Source: JAYWAM01 sp043782425
Lineage (GTDB): Bacteria; Pseudomonadota; Gammaproteobacteria; Burkholderiales; Usitatibacteraceae
NCBI GenBank assembly: GCA_043782425.1
Contig: JAYWAM010000372.1
Span: 1 to 7,991, forward strand
DNA: 7,991 nucleotides
Direction of reading: 5' to 3'
This document shows, piece after piece, positions 1 to 5,888 of the stretch. The position numbers were made by a program, and so were the translations under genes. The notes beneath the pieces are model-generated. The model was not told the origin of the DNA, did not search any database, and was given only the letters and a program-made list of their open reading frames with translations. How positions within the stretch are numbered: the first letter of the stretch is position 1; each line of letters opens with the position of its first letter.

Positions 1-406
1 GCACCACCGCATCGCGCACTGCGCCCGGCTGGTTATCGAACTCCACAGAAGCAGTCTGAATCGGGCAGCTTCCCGGCAAATCGGTGCGATCAGTCCATAC
101 CAGCCAGTTTTCAAACAACGCTCTGAGGCGCGCCAGACCACGCGGGTGCTTGACGGCCGGAACGAATACGCACTCGATATAGCGCCGCACCGCCTCATCC
201 AGGGTGGCGATCTGCAATTCCTCTTTGGAGCCGAAGTGCGCAAACAGTCCGCTCTTGGATAGGCCCGTGGTCTCGGCAAGCGAGCCGATAGTGAGCGCTT
301 CAAAACCACTGCGACTCGCCTGGCGCAAGGCGGTTTCGAGAATGAGCGCGCGCGTTTCCTCGCCTTTGCGTAGCGGGATTTCGCGGAGAGTGGAGGAAGC
401 TGGCAT
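1..406 (-). CDS. TetR/AcrR-family transcriptional repressor, C-terminus cut by window edge
   Basis: The minus-strand reading from the ATG at 406 is open to the window edge, giving 135 codons. Residues about 15-62 form a TetR-type DNA-binding domain: helix 1 (ETRALILETALRQA), then a helix-turn-helix ending in the family signature TTGLSKSGLFAHFGSKEEL (46-64). The following part begins the ligand-binding domain. The stretch PGSCPIQTASVEFDNQPG (111-128) resembles one common subgroup of TetR C-terminal domains. Members are dimeric cytoplasmic repressors that leave their operator when a small ligand binds. No in-frame start lies close to the ATG, and no Shine-Dalgarno sequence precedes it, because the predicted promoter abuts the start. 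A palindromic operator inside that promoter suggests autorepression. Its regulated target is not visible and may lie beyond the left edge. The family is sure; ligand and target are unknown. Confidence 0.93.
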   Translation of the reverse strand, partial: MPASSTLREIPLRKGEETRALILETALRQASRSGFEALTIGSLAETTGLSKSGLFAHFGSKEELQIATLDEAVRRYIECVFVPAVKHPRGLARLRALFENWLVWTDRTDLPGSCPIQTASVEFDNQPGAVRDAVV

Positions 407-441
407 GGCGATAGAATAGTACGAACGTTCGTTTCAGTCAA
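407..441 (-). promoter_or_regulatory. Promoter of the tetR-family gene, predicted leaderless transcript
   Basis: On the minus strand, TTGACT (441-436, five of six matches to the -35 consensus) is followed by exactly 17 nt and then TATTCT (418-413, four of six matches to the -10 consensus). Six further nt lead to the A of the ATG at 406, which sits where transcription would start. Spacing and motif quality make this the best sigma-70-type promoter in the window. The start position is inferred, not measured. Confidence 0.6.
421..432. promoter_or_regulatory. 12-bp perfect palindrome, probable TetR-family operator
   Basis: ACGAACGTTCGT is its own reverse complement and lies wholly inside the -35/-10 spacer of the tetR-family promoter, 14 bp upstream of the start codon. 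Bound protein there would block RNA polymerase, the standard arrangement for TetR autoregulation. The palindrome is seen directly. Its role as the binding site of this particular regulator is inference. Confidence 0.6.
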
Positions 442-563
442 GAACTATTTTTGGCTTGGGGATACTTCTTGAAGGAGAAGGCCCCTACCAGCACACATGA
501 GTTTTGATACTCTCTGCCCCCAGTATTGCAAACCGCAGTCCCCAATAGTCTTCCAGAGGTTTG

Positions 564-1538
564 TCACTCAATCTTGATGTTCGCGGCTTTGATGATAGGC
601 CACCATTTCTGTACTTCTGCCTGGTGATAAGCGCCGTGCCCGGCCGGAGTCATCTGCTCTCTGGTTGGCAGCTCTTGACCCAGGTCTGTCAGATGTTGAC
701 GCACTCCAGGGTCGGCAAGTGCTGCTCGCAGCGCATCATTGAGCCGGTCTATGACTTCCTGTTTTATTCCTTTAGGCGCCCACAAACCGTACCACACGGA
801 TACGTGCAGTCCGGGGAACCCGAGCTCATCAACTGTCGGAATGTCGGGCGCCGACTTGAGGCGTGTAGCTGCCGTTACCGCGTAGGCCTTGATGCGGCCT
901 CCGCGAACGTGCGGCAAGGAGTTTGAGGCCTGATCAACCATGGTCGGAATTTGTCCGGCCAGCAGGTCCTGCATCGCAGGCGCCGCGCCCTTATACGGGA
1001 CGAACGTAACTGTTGTTCCCGTTTCTTTGCGGAAGCTTAAGCCGCCGATATGCATCAATGAGCCAACTCCTGCCGTTCCCAGCAAAGCCTTATCTGGATT
1101 CGAGTTCAGCCAAGCAACCAATTCTTTGAGATTATTGGCAGGTACCTTTGGGCCGGAAACGATCAACATCGGATTGGTGGCGATCATTCCTAAAGGCTCA
1201 AAATCCTTTATCAGATCGTATTGCAAAGGGTATACCGCGCCATTGACGACGTGCGTGGCCCAGTGCCCGATACTCAAGGTATACCCATCGGGAGTCGCCC
1301 TGGCGACGCGTCCTACGCCAATCGACCCGGCAGCCCCTGGAACGTTCTCGATGATGACCGGCTTTCCGAGCGTCTTGCTCATTGGCGCGGCGATGATTCG
1401 CGCCAAAGTGTCCACTGGGCCGCCTGCCGGGAATGGGACAACGATAGTGATTGGCCTGACCGGATAATCTTGCGAACGAGCATACGGCGCCGCGAATAAA
1501 ACAATAGAAGCCAGCACACCAAGGAATATGCGGGTCAT
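564..1538 (-). CDS. Bug-family periplasmic substrate-binding protein (tripartite tricarboxylate transporter receptor type)
   Basis: This 324-residue protein has the usual Bug/TctC length. It opens with a Sec signal peptide (residues 1-22, hydrophobic VLASIVLFAA core, likely cut near ARS/QDYP). The mature N-terminus carries the family block YPVRPITIVVPFPAGG (25-40). It continues with ENVPGAAGSIGV (64-75) and ATPDGYTL (81-88), the segments that form the ligand pocket in known Bug proteins. The C-terminal part (VWYGLWAPKG, 248-257) also fits. Such proteins bind carboxylates, amino-acid-like or aromatic acids in the periplasm, for the TctAB permease or for sensing. The start is supported by AAGGA at 1551-1547, 8 nt before the ATG. 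It follows another binding-protein gene after 28 nt, so it is probably the second gene of an operon. No TctA or TctB gene is present in the window. The ligand cannot be predicted. Confidence 0.93.
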   Translation of the reverse strand: MTRIFLGVLASIVLFAAPYARSQDYPVRPITIVVPFPAGGPVDTLARIIAAPMSKTLGKPVIIENVPGAAGSIGVGRVARATPDGYTLSIGHWATHVVNGAVYPLQYDLIKDFEPLGMIATNPMLIVSGPKVPANNLKELVAWLNSNPDKALLGTAGVGSLMHIGGLSFRKETGTTVTFVPYKGAAPAMQDLLAGQIPTMVDQASNSLPHVRGGRIKAYAVTAATRLKSAPDIPTVDELGFPGLHVSVWYGLWAPKGIKQEVIDRLNDALRAALADPGVRQHLTDLGQELPTREQMTPAGHGAYHQAEVQKWWPIIKAANIKIE

Positions 1539-1566
1539 GGATTAGATCCTTGTGTAGAAGAAATGC

Positions 1567-2694
1567 TTATTGAGCAAATTCACCATTCTTGCGAATCATG
1601 GTGATATCGACAAATTGTGAGCCATTGTGGGATGAGGAAGAATATTTGATCGGGTACCCTCCAAAATCCTCGTTACTCATGGCGTCAAGCGCTTTGCGCA
1701 GCGACGCGCGTGTCGGCTTCGGGCTCGCAATAGCGAGACTGCGCGTAGCGACGCTGGCCATCAAATAACCCTCAAGCGAGCCGTGCGTAAATTTTGTTTC
1801 TCCGCTTGCCAGCATTGCAGCCTGGTACTGCTGAACAATGCGCGCTGAACCTGTGCGGCTTGGTAGTGGTACGACCTGCGACACAATGACGCCATGCGCC
1901 TCCTCACGTAGCTCGTCGAAAATGCCTGCCACGATGCTGGTCACCATCAATTGCGGAGTCCGCCCGCGCTTTTTTAACGCAATGAAGAGGGCTGCGGCGG
2001 GCTTCGACTGGCCAATGAATATCAGTAATGCCGGATTTGCCTGTGCAATCAGCGTCGCGGCCGCTTCAACCTCCAGCGTGCCGCGTGGGATCGATGTCGT
2101 AGCGATTGACTTCAGCCCTCTTGCGCTCATGGAGGCATCAAAAGCCGTCAAACCCTCTTTGCCGTAGGCATCGTCCTGGTAAACAACTGCAATGCTGCGC
2201 ACGCTGGTCACTAAGGCATGGCTAATCAACACATCGATTTCATCCGCCAGCGATGCGCGCGCATGAAACATATAGGGGTTCACTGGCTTGCGCAGCGATA
2301 CTGCGCCAGATGTTGTTCCAATTAGGGGTATTTTTGATTCCACTATAACAGGCACTATTTTTTGCAGATTCACGGTTCCACGATAGCCAATCAGGCCGAC
2401 GACAGAAGCATCCGCGATTAATTGCTTGGTGTTCTCAAGCGTTTTGTTCGGATCAAACTTGTCGTCGAGCGTAACCAACTCGACTTTCTGGCCCTTGATG
2501 CCACCCGTGCTGTTGATGGCGTTGAAGTGCGCCTTTATTCCGCGAATTAAGTCCTTGGAAAGGGGCGATGTGACGCCTGACATATCGACCGATTGGCCGA
2601 GCTTAAGTTGGGCATGCGCTGGATAAATTCCTAAACCACCAAACAAAGCAGCAGCCGCCAAGGTAATACGCAGGAACCAAATGGGGCAACGCAT
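1567..2694 (-). CDS. LivK-like ABC transporter substrate-binding protein (branched-chain amino acid type)
   Basis: This 375-residue periplasmic binding protein belongs to the type I (leucine/isoleucine/valine-binding) fold. Residues 1-28 form a Sec signal peptide with a hydrophobic LAAAALFGGLG core and an AHA/Q cleavage site; there is no lipobox cysteine. Family hallmarks are the GQSVDMSGVTSPLSKDLIRG opening (33-52), GGIKGQKVELVTLDDKFDP (64-82), and VYQDDAYGKEGL (171-182) at the start of the second lobe. An ATG 15 codons upstream (2739) keeps the frame open. The start at 2694 is preferred because AGGAG (2704-2700) lies 5 nt before it and the signal peptide begins there. This family supplies ABC importers for amino acids, amides, urea or aromatic acids, but no LivHMGF-type permease or ATPase is near. 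It is probably co-transcribed with the Bug-type gene downstream. Ligand unknown. Confidence 0.9.
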   Translation of the reverse strand: MRCPIWFLRITLAAAALFGGLGIYPAHAQLKLGQSVDMSGVTSPLSKDLIRGIKAHFNAINSTGGIKGQKVELVTLDDKFDPNKTLENTKQLIADASVVGLIGYRGTVNLQKIVPVIVESKIPLIGTTSGAVSLRKPVNPYMFHARASLADEIDVLISHALVTSVRSIAVVYQDDAYGKEGLTAFDASMSARGLKSIATTSIPRGTLEVEAAATLIAQANPALLIFIGQSKPAAALFIALKKRGRTPQLMVTSIVAGIFDELREEAHGVIVSQVVPLPSRTGSARIVQQYQAAMLASGETKFTHGSLEGYLMASVATRSLAIASPKPTRASLRKALDAMSNEDFGGYPIKYSSSSHNGSQFVDITMIRKNGEFAQ

Positions 2695-2698
2695 AAAC

Positions 2699-2704
2699 TC
2701 TCCT
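2699..2704 (-). promoter_or_regulatory. Ribosome binding site that sets the start of the LivK-like gene
   Basis: AGGAGA on the minus strand sits 4-5 nt before the ATG at 2694. The alternative ATG at 2739 has no comparable motif and would put 15 mostly polar residues in front of the signal peptide. Confidence 0.75.
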
Positions 2705-2745
2705 GTAGTTGGTGAAAGAGTACGTGACCAACGCTGCAAACAGCG

Positions 2746-2776
2746 AATTGTACAAAAAATCGATAACAGTTGTTAT
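2746..2776 (-). terminator. Weak intrinsic terminator or operator-like dyad after the EAL gene
   Basis: One base past the EAL-gene stop codon (minus strand) lies ATAACA-AC-TGTTAT (2776-2763), an inverted repeat with 6-bp arms. It is followed after three bases by six T residues (2759-2754). As a hairpin it can form five base pairs with a four-base loop before a U-tract, which is the shape of a rho-independent terminator, but the stem is nearly all A-T and would be weak. The same dyad could serve as an operator for the LivK-like gene, 69 bp downstream. A TACAAT hexamer (2753-2748) just after the T-tract could be a -10 element for that gene; its only partner is a poor -35 (ATAACA). Confidence 0.3.
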
Positions 2777-2777
2777 A

Positions 2778-4079
2778 TCACGAGCGCATGTGGCGACGAT
2801 ACCAGTCGATAAATTCTGCGCCCGGCAGCGCCCGGCTGAAGAGGAAACCTTGCGCCAGGTCACAGCCTAATTCTTGCAAAAGATCGCATGTTTCCTGGTC
2901 TTCGACGCCTTCAGCCACTGCGCGCAATTCGAAATTGTGCGCCAGATCAATGACTGAGCGAACAATCTGTCTGTCGCCGCGCGTTTTGCGCATGTTTAGC
3001 ACAAACTGCTTGTCTATTTTCAGTTCGTTGAGAGGAAAGCGTTGCAAATACGCGAGCGATGAATAGCCGGTGCCGAAGTCGTCGATCGATAGTCGCACGC
3101 CCAGATCGCGCAGACGAATGAGCATTTTCAAGGTGCCCTCGGCATCGCGGATCATGGAGCCTTCGGTGATTTCGAAAGTCAGTCGCTCAGGTTTGACGCT
3201 CCAGGTTTGCAGGCACTGTTGCACGACGGCAGGAAACTCGGGGTCGGCAAGCGTTCTGGTGGAAAGATTAACGCTCAAGCCGATATTTATGTCGGCGCGC
3301 ACAAATTCCGCCAGGTTACGCAACGCTGTGTTGAGTACGCGCAGCGTGAGCGGGGCGATCTGTCCGGTATTTTCCGCAATGCCGATCAACGTACCAGCCG
3401 GGATGACGCGGCCGCCAGGGTCGCTCCAGCGCAGCAACGCTTCCACAGCCAGACAGCGACGCGTGGAAATCTCGATTTGCGGCTGGAAATGCACCTGTAT
3501 CTCATTGGCCTTGATGGCTCTTGCCAGCGCGACGTCGAGGCCGCGGTAAACCTCGGTCTCGACATGGTCTTCCGCGCGGTAAATGTGGTAACCCTCCTCA
3601 TGCGTGGAGGCGATGCGCGCAGCGATGTCGGCAAACATCAGTAACTGGTCGCTGTCCTGCCCCTGCTCGGGAAAAGTTGCGATGCCAATGTGCGGGCGCA
3701 CCAGCACTGATTGGTTATCCACGCCGTAAGGCTTTTGCAGCGTGGTAAGAATTTTTACCGCAGCGAGCACGCTCTGCGTGCTGCTCGTCAGCCGCGGCAA
3801 AACCAGGCAAATCTGTTCGCTCGAAATGCGCGCATAACGGTCGGTGTCGCGCAGCAGGCGCTCCAGGCGTAAGCGTGCGTGCTCAAAAATAACATCTGTG
3901 TGCGGCCCGCCGGTAATGGCGTCGAGACGATTCGCGCGACGCAACTCGAGCAGGAGAACGGCAATGATGCCGTGTTCTCTTTGCGCCACATCGAGTTCGC
4001 GTCGCAGCAGCTCGAGCAGCGCGGCGTGCTCGAGCTGGCGACTGTATTGTGTGGGCGGTTGCAAGGAAATATTTGTCAT
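2778..4079 (-). CDS. Degenerate-GGDEF/EAL protein, probable cyclic-di-GMP phosphodiesterase
   Basis: This is a 433-residue cytoplasmic protein with no signal peptide or membrane segment. Residues about 35-170 are a GGDEF-type domain whose active-site motif is SSEQI (86-90), so it should not make c-di-GMP. The preceding RDTD (77-80) keeps the RxxD pattern and spacing of the inhibitory I-site. Residues about 180-428 are an EAL domain with its known catalytic and metal-binding positions present: E213 (EALLRW), N271 (VNLS), E303 (FEITE), D333-D334 (DDFGTG), K354 and D356 (LKIDKQF), E390 (AEGVE) and Q410 (QGFLF). It should therefore hydrolyse c-di-GMP to pGpG. The ATG lies 2 nt after the stop of the HD-GYP gene with no clear Shine-Dalgarno motif, so its translation is probably coupled to that gene. 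The defective GGDEF domain may act as a GTP or c-di-GMP sensing module. Domain calls are firm; activity is inferred. Confidence 0.93.
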   Translation of the reverse strand: MTNISLQPPTQYSRQLEHAALLELLRRELDVAQREHGIIAVLLLELRRANRLDAITGGPHTDVIFEHARLRLERLLRDTDRYARISSEQICLVLPRLTSSTQSVLAAVKILTTLQKPYGVDNQSVLVRPHIGIATFPEQGQDSDQLLMFADIAARIASTHEEGYHIYRAEDHVETEVYRGLDVALARAIKANEIQVHFQPQIEISTRRCLAVEALLRWSDPGGRVIPAGTLIGIAENTGQIAPLTLRVLNTALRNLAEFVRADINIGLSVNLSTRTLADPEFPAVVQQCLQTWSVKPERLTFEITEGSMIRDAEGTLKMLIRLRDLGVRLSIDDFGTGYSSLAYLQRFPLNELKIDKQFVLNMRKTRGDRQIVRSVIDLAHNFELRAVAEGVEDQETCDLLQELGCDLAQGFLFSRALPGAEFIDWYRRHMRS

Positions 4080-4081
4080 GG

Positions 4082-5671
4082 CTACGCCGGGTAGAACTCG
4101 CTGGTATCGAGACCATAGGCGCCTGCCGGCAGGCCGCGGCGGATGTAAATCGGCGTCTCGCCGACTATCTTAGGATCGTAAAGCAAGTCGAGTACGGCAG
4201 GGTGCGGCGAAGGGCTCTTGTCGGGCCCTGAAATGACAAGTACGCGCGGCTTCAGGCGTCGCACTTTGTTGTGGCTGACGATAATGGCGACTTCTCCGGA
4301 CGAAAGCTCCACCAGCGATCCCACCGGAAACACGCCCACCGCCTGAATAAACTGTTCCACCAGGGGCGCATGGAAATAGTCTCCGCCCCATTCGCTCAGG
4401 CTGCGTAACGCTAAATAAGTGGATACCGCTTCAGCATAGGGGCGTTTGTTAGTCAACGCGGCGAAACAATCGGCAATCGCGCTCATGCGCCCGAATATGC
4501 TGATTTTTTCTGCTGTCAGACCTGCGGGATAGCCGCTGCCGTTCTCGCGTTCGTGGTGCTGGGCAATGCCTTCGAGCACATCGGCATGCAGGTTGGGGGT
4601 TTGTGCAAGAATGTCCAGACCAAGGCGCACGTGCTCCTGAACGGTTGCGAACTCTGCGTCGCTGAGGTGCGCATTTTTTTCCAGCAGCTCGCGTGGCAGT
4701 TTAAGTTTGCCGATGTCGAGCAGTATGCCCAGCATGCCGAGATGTTCCAGGTAATCTTTGGGAAACCCCAGATGACGCCCGAAGGCGATGAGATACACTG
4801 CAACCTGTAGGCCGTGCCCATAGGTGGCCATGTCCTGCTCGCGCATGCGAGCCACCCACATCAATGCATCAGGATTACGCACCATGCTATCAACCATATC
4901 GCCGATGACTTCTTCGACTTCTACGATGGCCAGGTTTTTGCCGATGCGGATGTCTTGTACAAGATGATGTAGTGCCGCGCTGCTGCGCTCATAAGCCTCG
5001 CTTGCCGTGGCGATTTCCTCTTCAACACTATGCGCGTCGGTGTAGTAGGTGATTTGCACGGTTTCCGGCAGAAACTCGTGGCGCGCGTTATCCTTGGGCC
5101 TGTCGGGATCCATGCCAAGGTAGAGGTCATCATCAAAGCGCTCGCGCGCGCTTGCGGACGCAATCCCGGTGTTAAAAAATCCGCGCACACCCTCTAACAA
5201 AGACTTCCACAGGCTGGCCTTTGTTGACGCATCCGTCTGCGCACCGGGGGTGTTGTCAGGGGTTTCAGTAGATAGGTCTAAGCGCCCAGATTGCACCGGG
5301 CGAAACCCCATGTCACGGTTGGAAACTGGGGCCTGCGGTGTGCCGCGCTGGCCCCGCTTGGGCGGTGCTATTTCAGGGGACGTTTTTGCTCCAGGTTCAA
5401 CGCGACTATGCACCACGACGCGAGCCTGGCTATCCAGGATGCGCTTGCCCGGCGCGCCCTGCTTGACGTAAGGCGCGGCCTGGTACTCGTCGCCGGTCGA
5501 GCGCGTCCTGTCCACCATGACGTAGGCGCAATAACGCTGTAGCTGGGCGATCTGCTGCTGATCTTCTATCAGAAAGCCCTGTAGTGGAAACGGGGTGTCT
5601 ATCCACGGGCGATCAAGATCGGACACGAACATGCCGACTTTGAGATCACTTGACAAGACTTTGGTATACAC
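4082..5671 (-). CDS. DUF3391/HD-GYP domain protein with altered HD dyad, c-di-GMP-related
   Basis: Read from a GTG at 5671 this is 529 residues. Residues 4-55 are a DUF3391 domain (LKVGMFVSDLDRPW, then LQGFLIED). Residues about 56-205 are a polar, proline-rich linker. Residues about 240-435 are an HD-GYP domain, a class of metal-dependent c-di-GMP phosphodiesterases. Preserved ligands are H286 (GHGLQV), D319 (LLDIGK), H347 (EHVRLG), H372-H373 (HHERENGSGYP) and D401 (IADCFAALT). The His normally before D319 is Leu318, so one metal ligand is missing. The frame stays open to an ATG at 5899. That start would overlap tgt, lies upstream of a TATAAT motif, and adds 76 Cys/His/Arg-rich residues unlike the family. 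GTG is therefore chosen, although it lacks a Shine-Dalgarno motif. It is the first gene of an operon with the EAL protein. Family certain, start probable, catalysis doubtful. Confidence 0.9.
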   Translation of the reverse strand: MYTKVLSSDLKVGMFVSDLDRPWIDTPFPLQGFLIEDQQQIAQLQRYCAYVMVDRTRSTGDEYQAAPYVKQGAPGKRILDSQARVVVHSRVEPGAKTSPEIAPPKRGQRGTPQAPVSNRDMGFRPVQSGRLDLSTETPDNTPGAQTDASTKASLWKSLLEGVRGFFNTGIASASARERFDDDLYLGMDPDRPKDNARHEFLPETVQITYYTDAHSVEEEIATASEAYERSSAALHHLVQDIRIGKNLAIVEVEEVIGDMVDSMVRNPDALMWVARMREQDMATYGHGLQVAVYLIAFGRHLGFPKDYLEHLGMLGILLDIGKLKLPRELLEKNAHLSDAEFATVQEHVRLGLDILAQTPNLHADVLEGIAQHHERENGSGYPAGLTAEKISIFGRMSAIADCFAALTNKRPYAEAVSTYLALRSLSEWGGDYFHAPLVEQFIQAVGVFPVGSLVELSSGEVAIIVSHNKVRRLKPRVLVISGPDKSPSPHPAVLDLLYDPKIVGETPIYIRRGLPAGAYGLDTSEFYPA

Positions 5672-5888
5672 GGTCGATAGGCAAGGCGCGTGGAAGGGTG
5701 GTTTTTTTAGATTAAAGCGAATCTCATTATAGGCTGGGAAAGCGCAGTGCTGCACAAGTTCATTGTATGTATGCCAGCAGCGCGCGCGCAACGCGCGTAT
5801 CATGGCGCACTTCACTGAAGTTGAAAAGTGACGCCGCTTCCGATACTTGCAATGATGGCATGGGAGCGGTCGATGCGATGCTTGAGCA
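5672..5888. other. Divergent intergenic region between the HD-GYP gene and tgt
   Basis: About 217 bp with no convincing gene. It must hold the promoters of both divergent units. Seen in it: a TATAAT hexamer on the minus strand (5731-5726); a TATCAT hexamer on the plus strand (5798-5803) with no matching -35; a CGCGCG-caa-CGCGCG inverted repeat (5783-5797) inside an alternating purine-pyrimidine run; and ACTTC-act-GAAGT (5809-5821). No strong sigma-70 pair was found for tgt. Confidence 0.55.
5726..5731 (-). promoter_or_regulatory. Candidate -10 element for the HD-GYP/EAL operon
   Basis: TATAAT, a perfect -10 consensus on the minus strand, lies 54 bp upstream of the GTG start. Transcription would begin near 5719, leaving a leader of about 48 nt. 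The -35 side is poor: TTGTGC is 20 nt away, too far, and nothing better sits at 16-18 nt. If real, it excludes the longer reading from 5899. Confidence 0.35.

Noticed and set aside
507..526. ATACT...AGTAT inverted repeat in the tetR-Bug gap
   Set aside because: Five-bp A-T-rich arms with a 10-nt loop and no T-tract; expected by chance.
529..563. CAAACC...GGTTTG inverted repeat just after the Bug-type gene
   Set aside because: The arms are 6 bp with a 23-nt loop and no T-tract follows on the minus strand, so it is not a credible terminator.
940..1467. 175-codon plus-strand open frame opposite the Bug-type gene
   Set aside because: It lies fully antisense to a well-supported gene, has no family likeness, and reflects codon bias of the real gene.
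2732..2745. CGCTG-caaa-CAGCG hairpin upstream of the LivK-like gene
   Set aside because: Short stem with no T-tract and not overlapping the ribosome binding site; no function can be argued.
3070..3549. 159-codon plus-strand open frame opposite the EAL gene
   Set aside because: Antisense shadow of a gene with a complete EAL motif set; no recognisable protein features.
5821..5847. TTGAAA / GATACT as a tgt promoter
   Set aside because: The spacer is only 15 nt and the -10 match is four of six; too weak to list as a promoter.
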